56,858 nt of DNA, from assembly GCA_002718195.1 (NCBI GenBank), contig PBDU01000005.1, positions 116,651 through 173,508 on the forward strand. The letters are read 5' to 3'. The notes beneath the pieces are model-generated. The model saw nothing but the letters and a program-made list of their open reading frames with translations. It searched no databases and had not been told where the DNA came from. Origin of the DNA: Methanobacteriota archaeon. GTDB lineage: Archaea > Thermoplasmatota > Poseidoniia > Poseidoniales > Poseidoniaceae. Of the stretch, positions 47,528 through 55,345 are shown piece after piece. Both the position numbers and the translations under genes were made by a program. Each line of letters begins with the position of its first letter. Within the stretch, counting starts at the first letter, position 1.

Positions 47528-48937
47528 ATGTTTACCAATACAAAATTTGCAACATGGTCGCTTAAACCAGAGATTCTTTCTGGTTTAGAAAAAATCAACT
47601 GGGATTCTGCTACAGAAATCCAAAGAGATACGATTCCTATAGCACTTAAGGGACTAGATGTCATTGGACAAGCTAGAACAGGATCTGGAAAGACTGGTGC
47701 TTTTGGAATTCCAATCCTCAACGCAATAGAGGCGAAAGGTTACCTTCAAGCTCTAATTTTGTGTCCAACAAGAGAATTAGCAAAGCAGGTTTCAGAGGAA
47801 TTAGAGAGCATATCCGGGGACATGAATCTCAGTATCATTTCTGTTTACGGTGGTACTGATCTAGAAAAGCAAGCAAGACAATTGTCTGCTGGAGTCGATA
47901 TTATCGTCGGTACCCCTGGAAGGGTTATGGATATGACTAAAAGGGGATATATCGACATGAATTCTCCACATTACTTTGTACTTGATGAAGCAGATAGAAT
48001 GCTTGACATGGGTTTCTTCCCAGACATAATGTGGGTCCTAGAAAAAATGTCAAACAGAAAGCAAACATTGCTATTCAGTGCTACCTTCCCGCAGGAAATA
48101 ATCGATGCAGCAAACGAATTTATGTCGAATGCTGAATTCGTTCAAACCAATGAAGACGAACTGGACCTTCCAGATATAGGGATGTTCAGAGTAAAAGTTT
48201 CAAGAAATAACAAACTTCATGCTACAACAAGAATATTGATGAACAATGAGCATGGTCAATCAATAATCTTCACAAATACAAAGAGAATGGTTGACTTACT
48301 CACTTCAAAACTGAAGAAATCCAAGTTTGATGCTCACGCACTACACGGAGATATGAATCAAAATCAGAGAGAGAAGTTGATAAATTCCTTCAAAGATGGT
48401 AAGCAAGACATCATAGTCGCTACAGATGTTGCAGCGAGAGGTCTTGATGTCGACGGGATTAGTTTGGTGATTAACTATGATGTGCCTAACGACCATGAAT
48501 CATTTGTTCATAGAATCGGTAGGACTGGAAGAATCGGAAGGGAAGGAAGTGCTTGGACTCTATGCTCTTCCCAAGATTCTGGAGAAATGGATAAGATTGA
48601 GGCAGCCTTTGGAATAGTCCAAGAAAAAATGGACATACCCCAATTACCCTCTGGCAGCGAAGAGAGAGTTGCATGGCAAGAAGATTTCACAGATAGTTCA
48701 ACTCCATTTGGCTATGTTAGAATTGAGTTGGATGGTCTACATGGTTCCAACTTCAAATTATTCAAATGGTTTAGAACAAATCTTAATTGTAAGGAAGAGG
48801 AACTTGGCGATATTATCAAACTAAAGGATTCCACAATTATAGAGGTTCACAAATCAAAGGCATCGCTAGCCATGAAAGTACTTGAAAAGCAAAAGTACAA
48901 CGGTAAGAGTCTAAGTTACTCTCTGTCAACTTTTTGA
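47528..48937 (+). CDS. DEAD-box RNA helicase with DbpA-like RNA-binding domain
   Basis: A 469-residue ATP-dependent RNA helicase. Q motif and motif I: TEIQRDTIPIALKG, ARTGSGKTGAFGIP; Ia PTRELAKQ; Ib GTPGR; II LDEADRMLDMGF; III FSATFP; IV IIFTNTK; V TDVAARGLDV; VI HRIGRTGRIGREG. The C-terminal ~75 residues (YVRIELDGLHGSNFKLFKWF and on) match the DbpA-type RNA-recognition domain that targets bacterial DbpA to 23S rRNA. A ribosome assembly role, perhaps in cold, is likely; transfer from bacteria is probable. The ATG at 47528 gives MFTNTKFATWSLKPEIL; a GTG at 47495 is in frame but less likely. Confidence 0.9.
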   Translation: MFTNTKFATWSLKPEILSGLEKINWDSATEIQRDTIPIALKGLDVIGQARTGSGKTGAFGIPILNAIEAKGYLQALILCPTRELAKQVSEELESISGDMNLSIISVYGGTDLEKQARQLSAGVDIIVGTPGRVMDMTKRGYIDMNSPHYFVLDEADRMLDMGFFPDIMWVLEKMSNRKQTLLFSATFPQEIIDAANEFMSNAEFVQTNEDELDLPDIGMFRVKVSRNNKLHATTRILMNNEHGQSIIFTNTKRMVDLLTSKLKKSKFDAHALHGDMNQNQREKLINSFKDGKQDIIVATDVAARGLDVDGISLVINYDVPNDHESFVHRIGRTGRIGREGSAWTLCSSQDSGEMDKIEAAFGIVQEKMDIPQLPSGSEERVAWQEDFTDSSTPFGYVRIELDGLHGSNFKLFKWFRTNLNCKEEELGDIIKLKDSTIIEVHKSKASLAMKVLEKQKYNGKSLSYSLSTF

Positions 48938-48938
48938 T

Positions 48939-50024
48939 TTACTCTTCCTCACTCTTCTGAGGCAGTAAATCTCTGTAGTCCAATGATATAGTAAAACCAC
49001 TATTTTCACCACTTGGCCAATAGCCTTCATCATTTGGCTTTTCGATTATTATCGATGAGAATAATCCAGTAACCAAGCCAATAGCTGCTAAAGACCATGC
49101 GCCTTGGATTGAATTATCCCACTGTATCTGGGCATTCCCGCACATGGAGGAAACAAGGTTATTGAATTCACAAGTCCTTAGAATCTCTCTTGCTGCTTGA
49201 GCATCAGCATCATTAGTAACTCTGTATATAGCGAGTAAAAACAAAATTATCATGACACTTAATCCCAAAAATGGCTTGACATTCCATTCTTTTCTGATGG
49301 TGAATCTCCATTTGTCAATTCCTGCCTTTGAAGAATCTCTAACTCTACTGGGACCACCAATGAACATGAACCAGATGAACCACATCAAGATCAAGAGAAC
49401 TAAGAATCCCCATTCGTAGACATGTCTGTGGAAGGCCCACATGTTGTTCAGGCAGGTAGGATCGTTTGGATTCGCAACACAAGCGTCTACTGCAATTGGA
49501 TAAAACAAAACAAGCCTTGTCAAATTGATTATGAAAACAATTGCACTGAATACAATAATTGCCTGAATCCTCTTTTTTTGAGCAACCCCGTCTGTAAGCA
49601 TTATCAGGGTGGCAAGGAAAATCATTTCGTGAACTCCCGCACATTCATCAGAAACATAGAGTCCAACAGAGTCGAATACGCCTGGGAAATCAGCGTGATA
49701 AAAATCAATTCTAGTTAACCAGCCATTGTGCATGGATAGTGCAGACGCTCCATCCCCCCATATCATCTGGACAATCTCGTTCCACATCCATGCCTCAGCA
49801 ACTTGAATTGGTGCAAGTGTATTACTTGGAGCGGTCAAAAACCAGTAAAATGCCTCGACCAAGATTAGTGCTAATGGTATTTTCAGATACTTCATCCCAA
49901 GTTGAATGAATTCTTCTGTACTCAAATCGTCATTATTTTCCTTTCCGAGATTGACTTGCTTCTTTTTTTCACGAGCTTCTTTGAGCTTTTTTTGGGATTT
50001 TGACTCGATTCCTTTGAAACCCAA
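48939..50024 (-). CDS. Archaeosortase/exosortase-family transpeptidase
   Basis: A 361-residue multi-pass membrane protein. The catalytic triad of the exosortase superfamily is present and in order: Cys128 in SDECAGVHEM, Arg170 in INLTRLVLFYP, and His199/His201 in WAFHRHVYEWG, each next to a membrane helix. Such enzymes cut C-terminal signals of surface proteins and attach the product to lipid. A charged N-terminal tail (SQKKLKEAREKKKQ) and a C-terminal extension with a late helix are lineage-specific. The start is a TTG at 50024, supported by the strongest Shine-Dalgarno in the window (AGGAGGG, six bases upstream). It overlaps nothing and faces the DEAD gene tail-to-tail, one base apart. Confidence 0.85.
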   Translation of the reverse strand: MGFKGIESKSQKKLKEAREKKKQVNLGKENNDDLSTEEFIQLGMKYLKIPLALILVEAFYWFLTAPSNTLAPIQVAEAWMWNEIVQMIWGDGASALSMHNGWLTRIDFYHADFPGVFDSVGLYVSDECAGVHEMIFLATLIMLTDGVAQKKRIQAIIVFSAIVFIINLTRLVLFYPIAVDACVANPNDPTCLNNMWAFHRHVYEWGFLVLLILMWFIWFMFIGGPSRVRDSSKAGIDKWRFTIRKEWNVKPFLGLSVMIILFLLAIYRVTNDADAQAAREILRTCEFNNLVSSMCGNAQIQWDNSIQGAWSLAAIGLVTGLFSSIIIEKPNDEGYWPSGENSGFTISLDYRDLLPQKSEEE

Positions 50025-50030
50025 TCCAAT

Positions 50031-50037
50031 CCCTCCT
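50031..50037 (-). promoter_or_regulatory. Strong Shine-Dalgarno of the archaeosortase gene
   Basis: Minus strand reads TTAGGAGGGATTGGA before TTG at 50024. The GGAGG core, six bases from the start, fixes the TTG as initiator where no ATG is near. Confidence 0.65.
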
Positions 50038-50141
50038 AATTAAACAGAATCGGCATTACAAATGAATCTAATTGTTCGATGGCTTGAATTTTAGTCCGTC
50101 TAAATGGATTAATTCAAAGGGGGAGAAACTTTGCACAATCC

Positions 50142-50411
50142 ATGGAGGAGTCAATGGGTTCTTCTCCAATTGAAGAAAAGATGGAACCGACCCACAGATT
50201 GAATCTCGTAGGGTATTTCTGCCCAGTACCAGTTTCAGAATTGAAAAACGCAATCACTGCATTAGGTCATGGCTCAATAGTGGAACTAATATGTGATGAC
50301 CCTGAAACACTACATGATATACCGATGTTGATAGGAAGAGGTAGAAGTGAGTTAATCTCTGTGAAAGAAGAGGCTGGAGAAATTCGATTCTTAATAGAGG
50401 TGATAAAATGA
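50142..50411 (+). CDS. TusA/SirA-like sulfur carrier protein
   Basis: An 89-residue protein of the TusA family. The sulfur-carrying cysteine lies in NLVGYFCPVPVSELKNAI, the family's CPxP motif, at Cys27. DDPETLHDIPMLI follows, and the two-strand, two-helix fold is complete. TusA-like proteins pass persulfide sulfur to tRNA thiolation, molybdopterin or other acceptors. Upstream ATGs at 50154 and 50181 could also be used; 50181 would trim the N-terminus to the domain. The stop overlaps the ribA start in ATGA (50408-50411), implying translational coupling. Confidence 0.86.
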   Translation: MEESMGSSPIEEKMEPTHRLNLVGYFCPVPVSELKNAITALGHGSIVELICDDPETLHDIPMLIGRGRSELISVKEEAGEIRFLIEVIK

Positions 50412-51037
50412 AAGACATCGAAGTTAACCTTGTGGAGAAAGAAAATGTCCCAAGCGAAGCTAAACTTCCAACTAAGTTTGGTGATTTTACAATAAGGGTA
50501 TTCCATGAACAGGAGACTGGTTTAGACCACGTTGCTTTGATGATGGGAGATATGAATGGACCTGATCCAGTCCCTGTAAGAGTTCACTCAGAGTGTCTAA
50601 CTGGTGATGCTTTTGGTTCGCTTCGCTGTGATTGTGGACCGCAATTAGATGCTGCATTGAAATCAATCTCAGACAACGGCTGGGGATGTTTGCTATATTT
50701 ACGACAAGAGGGAAGAGGAATAGGATTACACGCAAAAATCCAAGCCTATCATCTTCAAGACAAAGGAGCAGATACGCTTGATGCTAACCTAATGTTAGGT
50801 TTACCCGCTGATGCCAGAGACTACAAAATAGCTGCATCCATGCTGACTCACCTTGGGATAGATGTGGTTTCTGTGTTCACAAACAACCCCAATAAAATCG
50901 CTCAATTGGAAAGTTATGGTATCAATGTTGCAAATCGCATTCCATGGGTGTTTGGAGTTAGCCCTGAAAACAAATCATATCTTGAAACTAAGGCTCAAAG
51001 GATGGGACACGAAATCAAAGACACACAACTAGATTGA
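50408..51037 (+). CDS. ribA: GTP cyclohydrolase II RibA
   Basis: A 209-residue GCH2, opening GTP to start riboflavin synthesis in the bacterial way. The zinc site Cys63-x10-Cys74-x-Cys76 is in RVHSECLTGDAFGSLRCDC, the active-site loop is RQEGRGIGLHAKI, and DTLDANLMLGLPADARDY and TNNPNKIAQLESYGI follow, as in stand-alone RibA. The gene overlaps tusA by 4 bases. Most archaea use the unrelated GTP cyclohydrolase III, so this copy looks bacterial in origin. No other riboflavin gene is nearby. The stop is 6 bases from the tRNA-His 3' end on the opposite strand. Confidence 0.93.
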   Translation: MKDIEVNLVEKENVPSEAKLPTKFGDFTIRVFHEQETGLDHVALMMGDMNGPDPVPVRVHSECLTGDAFGSLRCDCGPQLDAALKSISDNGWGCLLYLRQEGRGIGLHAKIQAYHLQDKGADTLDANLMLGLPADARDYKIAASMLTHLGIDVVSVFTNNPNKIAQLESYGINVANRIPWVFGVSPENKSYLETKAQRMGHEIKDTQLD

Positions 51038-51045
51038 AAAAATGG

Positions 51046-51118
51046 GGCCGTGGCCGGGAATCGAACCCGGGCCGGGGGAACCACAATCCCCCGTGCTAAC
51101 CCCTACACTACCACAGCC
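51046..51118 (-). tRNA. tRNA-His (anticodon GTG), with encoded G-1
   Basis: On the minus strand the acceptor stem is GCTGTGG (from 51117) with CCACGGC (51047-51053), discriminator C at 51046. T8-A9, a D stem GTGT/GCAC, anticodon stem GGGGA/TCCCC with loop TTGTGGT (anticodon GTG), and T arm CCGGG-TTCGATT-CCCGG complete the cloverleaf. The base before position 1 is G (51118), the histidine-specific G-1. The three bases after the discriminator are CCA (51043-51045), not counted here. The other two tRNAs of the window have no encoded CCA. Confidence 0.93.
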
Positions 51119-51244
51119 ATTGGGTAGCCTGCCGTCTTGAGTTAGGTATTTCAAGAATGCGATGTGCCTAACTCTCTTGTTAGAGAACATATTTCATCCA
51201 GATAAACCATGTCTTCAAGTGCTATGGTTGATGTGGAGTAATTG

Positions 51245-53638
51245 ATGAGAACGAATTTTGGTAGTAATACTGCGATTTTGCTAGTTTCTCTAATCTTACT
51301 CGCTTCCGCTTCTTCGGTCACGGCAAGGTCAGTTCATGACGCCACTGTGATTGATTTACTGCCACAAGGAGACTTCGCCGACCAGAGCCAATGGGCATTA
51401 TCCTCTAAGGATATTTTCACACAGCAAAATGCGGAATATACCGAAGTAATGGTGGCAGATGACAAATTATCAATTGTAAACGATCGCCCTCTAAATCTAG
51501 GTGAACATACCATCTGGGCTTCTACTACCTCAACCGATTCGAATGCCTCGATTGGAAACCCTGATGGCGCTTACTCTTGGTCCAAAGGACCGGTGATTTC
51601 AGTAGATGGATTTGATATCTCTGCAATAGAAGATTTAGATTACTACGGAGCCAAGTTGCTTTTACACATCCAAATACCTGATGCACTTTACCAAGATTCA
51701 GTAAGAGTATCCATAGAGTGGGGAGGAACTTACGAACTTGTAAAGAACTGGGCACATACAACTGGTGCGATTAATTACATCAACTCTAATGCATATGAAA
51801 TTGACCTTGACCAGTACAATAACTGGAACTTCTCCGAACTTGGAGATATAGAGGTCACACTGGATTATGTCAGTGAAGGCACAACAGATGATTCCCAACT
51901 TAACGTTGATGCAGTCGGCTTGAAGTTAACTGCTAAGACACAATGGTATGGTAATGAAGTCTCAAAGGCGATAACTACATTCTCAGATTTAGGTCTTCCA
52001 ATAATCGAACAAAATCTCTCAACTGGGACGAGTTCAAGCCTCTCGTTGACTCCTTGTGGTTTAGAGGCATCAAATGGAACAACTGGAACCTGGGAGAGTG
52101 AACCCATAGAAACTCCTTACAATCAGAGAATTGGAAGAGTACACTATCAAATTGAAAACAACACCGAGGATGATGTAGTTTTGGAATACGCAACAAGTGA
52201 AGATGGTATTCAATGGAGTGGTTACTCTCCGATTAGTAAACACATGTTATTGCCTGATAATGAATTTACAAAACTTAGAATCACGACTTCAGAAGAATGC
52301 ATACAGCGCGTGTGGGTCGATGTTAATGATCCATCTTTGACCCTCACAGGTAGAATAATCGGAGATGCTGATGGTTTGGATTTGAATTATTCAAGTTTCA
52401 TAGTAGCCATAGAGGATAATGCAGTAATTTCTGAACCAATATCTGGTCCAATGAGCATGAGTTACTCCATTCCTATCGGGAAATATCTTGACGCAGATAC
52501 TGAGAGTTTTGAATTGAGCATCGCTGGCTGGTTTATTTGGAATAGTAGAGGAGATGCCTCAACAACAATCTTAGAAGTTTCAAACGTTGATGTTTCAGGT
52601 GGATTTACCATTCAATACGACGAAGATCCGGTCTGTTCCATATCTGGAAATCAAAACTTACAGGAAGATGGTGGAGGACTAGTCCTACCCCTGATAACAA
52701 GATGTACTGATGATAGAACTGCTCCTGAGGATCTGATTGTTTCATTCGAGAATTCAAATCCAGGTCTTGTCGATGTTAGCTTGAGTGAAGGACAAATAAG
52801 AATTGCTTTGGTAAATAATCAACACGGAGTAGCGAGTATTGTTACTACTGTCGCAGACACTGCAGGAAATACTTGGTCTGAAAATTGGCTAATAACGGTT
52901 GATGAAGTTGATGATTTACCTCAGCTGGATGAGTTCCCTGCAGTTATTCCAGTTGAACATGATGTTCAGAGCGTGATTCAGTTCTCTTACTCAGATGTTG
53001 ACTCGTTGGAACTTACTGCATCTACTAGCCGTTCATGGGCAACAGTAAATATCGAACTAAGAGAGATAACGATAATTCCTCCTACTCCTGGTTATCAATC
53101 ATTTGATTTGACAATCTGTGATGATTCAAATTGTGTTTCAAGAACTGTAGATTTAGAGGTTCTGGCTTTGCCTGATTTATTCATAGAATCTATAGAAGTT
53201 GAGAATGAGAAGCCATTAGAAGGGGATATTGTTGAGGTTTCCGTATTCGTAAGAAACTCCGGTCAAGCAGAGGCTGGTTTCGTATCTGTTAGAATACAAG
53301 ATGATAATTCAGTATTGCACATTGGAGAGATTGCGGTAATTTCTCCGGGTGGATTAGGTGTTGTCAGTTTTGACTGGCAAGTTCCTGATTCTGATAATTT
53401 AGTCACATTAACTGCAATAGTAGATAGATCATCAGATATTGATGAAGGTGACGAGACTAATAACGAGCAAAGGCTTAACGTAATAATCACCCCAAACCAA
53501 GACGATGATTCAGGAACTGAAGGTAGTTCTATACAAATATCAGGAACTGCTTCGACAATTGCCACGATTGGAATAATTATTCTTCTTGTTGGTCTGTATG
53601 CTCTGTTTGCGCCAGCTAAAATCAAAAAGATAGAATGA
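51245..53638 (+). CDS. Large surface protein with CARDB domain and C-terminal anchor
   Basis: A 797-residue secreted protein. After the signal peptide (SNTAILLVSLILLASASSVTA) come beta-sandwich domains: an N-terminal jelly-roll-like region of about 220 residues, a middle region with DNAVISEP and cadherin-like elements (VDEVDDLPQLDEFPAVIPVE), then a clear CARDB domain (DLFIESIEVENEKPLEGDIVEV, ending in DEGDETNNEQRLNVII) at about 640-745. A Ser/Thr linker leads to a helix (TIATIGIIILLVGLYALFA) and a short Lys-rich tail AKIKKIE, a layout a sortase-like enzyme could process. Start ATG at 51245 preferred to the TTG three bases before. Confidence 0.78.
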   Translation: MRTNFGSNTAILLVSLILLASASSVTARSVHDATVIDLLPQGDFADQSQWALSSKDIFTQQNAEYTEVMVADDKLSIVNDRPLNLGEHTIWASTTSTDSNASIGNPDGAYSWSKGPVISVDGFDISAIEDLDYYGAKLLLHIQIPDALYQDSVRVSIEWGGTYELVKNWAHTTGAINYINSNAYEIDLDQYNNWNFSELGDIEVTLDYVSEGTTDDSQLNVDAVGLKLTAKTQWYGNEVSKAITTFSDLGLPIIEQNLSTGTSSSLSLTPCGLEASNGTTGTWESEPIETPYNQRIGRVHYQIENNTEDDVVLEYATSEDGIQWSGYSPISKHMLLPDNEFTKLRITTSEECIQRVWVDVNDPSLTLTGRIIGDADGLDLNYSSFIVAIEDNAVISEPISGPMSMSYSIPIGKYLDADTESFELSIAGWFIWNSRGDASTTILEVSNVDVSGGFTIQYDEDPVCSISGNQNLQEDGGGLVLPLITRCTDDRTAPEDLIVSFENSNPGLVDVSLSEGQIRIALVNNQHGVASIVTTVADTAGNTWSENWLITVDEVDDLPQLDEFPAVIPVEHDVQSVIQFSYSDVDSLELTASTSRSWATVNIELREITIIPPTPGYQSFDLTICDDSNCVSRTVDLEVLALPDLFIESIEVENEKPLEGDIVEVSVFVRNSGQAEAGFVSVRIQDDNSVLHIGEIAVISPGGLGVVSFDWQVPDSDNLVTLTAIVDRSSDIDEGDETNNEQRLNVIITPNQDDDSGTEGSSIQISGTASTIATIGIIILLVGLYALFAPAKIKKIE

Positions 53639-53774
53639 GCAAATATCATTTTGCACACTCGATGTCGCATAATTCTATGATTGGGGTATACATTCATAAC
53701 CTCAAGTAATCGCTGATGGAATATTCTCAGGCTGTGGGGGCCGTCCTTTCGAGGGAGAATAGGAAGTGGGGTCA

Positions 53775-53840
53775 ATGACTCAATTGAAAATAAGAATAGA
53801 AACTGAGGAGTTCATTTACGAAGAATACATAGAGGCTTGA
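53775..53840 (+). CDS. Possible 21-residue peptide (weak)
   Basis: A small reading frame (MTQLKIRIETEEFIYEEYIEA) directly before the cbf5 stop on the other strand, overlapping by ATGA the end of another 20-codon frame starting at 53720. The residue mix is protein-like (alternating charged and aromatic), but no family is known and such frames occur by chance. Listed only to describe this 200-base gap between the CARDB gene and cbf5, in which I see no other feature. Confidence 0.2.
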   Translation: MTQLKIRIETEEFIYEEYIEA

Positions 53841-54803
53841 TTATTCAGACTTAGTCCACATTCTTGGATAAGTATCTGCTTTCATAATCACAGAGCTTGG
53901 CTTTGCTATTTCGCCTTCGCTCATAGCCTTAATCGATGCTGTATCGCAGAGCAATTCAGCGATTGCAACAAGTTCATTTTTGCACGTAAATAAAGCCACA
54001 TTGGACCCTTTTGTCCATCCAGTAGGAACCTTGACTATTCCAGGTCTGAGCAAAGGTGCACCATGACTTAATGCAGCAGCAGCACTGTCTTTGACATATA
54101 TCGCAGGTAGATCTTGAACAATTTTTTCAACAGGGTGTACAATTCTTAGCATGGCAGATTCATCGCCTTTTTCCTTCCATAGGTAGATTGCATCAGCGAC
54201 TTCTTGAAGGCTCACACAATGTTCAAGTTTGAAATCTCCAGATGATTCTCTTCTTAACTCCACCAAGTCAACTTTCTGATTCATCAATAGACCAAGGTCT
54301 CTTGCCATGGTTCTAACATAGGTTCCAGCCTCACAGGTTATCTTAACAATGATTAAATTCTCACTTTCATCTAAAACTGAGAATTCGTGAATTGTCCTTG
54401 TTCTAACTTGAACCTTAACAGCAGATATTTCAGGAGGGACATTGAAGATTTTTCCACGAAGTCTACTCATTGCATTTTCTAATTCATCAGTCGTAAATTC
54501 TCTGCTCATTTTCAATACTGCAATATATGTCTTATTGTGAGTCAAAACCTTGGATGTGAGTCTCATCACATTTCCACACAAAAGTGGAAGGACTCCGGTA
54601 GCGAATGGATCTAGCGTACCTCCATGCCCGAGTTTGTCCATGCCCAGCAGATCTCTAACCCATGCACTAACCTGATGTGAGGTTGGACCCTTTGGTTTGT
54701 CAAGTAAGATAAACCCACTAGCAAGCCTTTCCTCTAATGACCTGCTGTCTGGATCCTTGCCATGTTCTGGGTTAGTCGTAAAATCTTTTGAAAGGACAAT
54801 CAT
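53841..54803 (-). CDS. cbf5: rRNA pseudouridine synthase Cbf5 (TruB/NAP57 family)
   Basis: A 320-residue archaeal Cbf5, the catalytic subunit of H/ACA RNPs, which also modifies tRNA U55. The catalytic motif is HGGTLDPFATGVLP, with KTYIAVLKMSREF, GTYVRTMARDLGL and LVELRRESSG following. A C-terminal PUA domain begins near IYVKDSAAAALSHGAPLLRPGIV, binding the guide RNA's ACA box. A GTG at 54812 overlapping the cmk stop is possible; ATG at 54803 is chosen. It ends the EMC3-like, cmk, cbf5 operon, an order conserved in many archaea, though the usual ribosomal protein genes L14e and L34e are absent here. Confidence 0.92.
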   Translation of the reverse strand: MIVLSKDFTTNPEHGKDPDSRSLEERLASGFILLDKPKGPTSHQVSAWVRDLLGMDKLGHGGTLDPFATGVLPLLCGNVMRLTSKVLTHNKTYIAVLKMSREFTTDELENAMSRLRGKIFNVPPEISAVKVQVRTRTIHEFSVLDESENLIIVKITCEAGTYVRTMARDLGLLMNQKVDLVELRRESSGDFKLEHCVSLQEVADAIYLWKEKGDESAMLRIVHPVEKIVQDLPAIYVKDSAAAALSHGAPLLRPGIVKVPTGWTKGSNVALFTCKNELVAIAELLCDTASIKAMSEGEIAKPSSVIMKADTYPRMWTKSE

Positions 54804-54804
54804 C

Positions 54805-55341
54805 TTACTCACCCATTATGATTTTTGAAGCTAATTCTAGTACCTGTTCAGGACTGAGATTTGAGGCATCTATAATATCCGTGTATGGTTCTTCTTCTTG
54901 AGGTTTTATACCATATAGCGACATAAACCTCGCTTCGTCAATAACCATCCTTTCCCTGTTTTCATCTATCTTATTAGAGATATCGCCTCCTTCTCGAGCA
55001 ACAACTCTTGATGCACGTTCCTTTTCAGAGACTTCTAACCATATCCTCTTGCAATTAAGGTTGAGTTTGTAAGCCCACCATCCAGCTAATCTTGATTCAA
55101 ATATTTCAATGGAATTATCGTTTTTCATCTTGTCCATGAGCAATTGGTCTAGACTTTTGTCGACACTCAGGTCTTCTCTACACAGGTCCCCAAATTCATT
55201 CAGGGGCATATCTCTTTTTTTTGCTTCACTTCTGAAAATATCTCCTCCGTTTAGCGAATTCCAAGAATACTTCCTCTCCAATAATCCAACAAGTGTGCTA
55301 GTTCCACTCCCTGGATGTCCTGAGATTGTCACTTTAACCAA
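54805..55341 (-). CDS. cmk: Cytidylate kinase (archaeal Cmk)
   Basis: A 178-residue CMP/dCMP kinase of the archaeal branch. The Walker A loop is SGHPGSGTSTLVGLL, near the N-terminus, with GGDIFRSEAKKRDMPLNEF as the CMP-binding region, FESRLAGWWAY, and RVVAREGGDI with the lid arginines. A TTG start at 55341, just after the upstream stop, gives MVKVTISGHPG, the family N-terminus. A GTG/ATG pair at 55371-55374 would overlap the EMC3-like gene and add an unrelated segment. It shares an operon with cbf5 and the EMC3-like gene. Confidence 0.88.
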   Translation of the reverse strand: MVKVTISGHPGSGTSTLVGLLERKYSWNSLNGGDIFRSEAKKRDMPLNEFGDLCREDLSVDKSLDQLLMDKMKNDNSIEIFESRLAGWWAYKLNLNCKRIWLEVSEKERASRVVAREGGDISNKIDENRERMVIDEARFMSLYGIKPQEEEPYTDIIDASNLSPEQVLELASKIIMGE

Positions 55342-55345
55342 GAAT

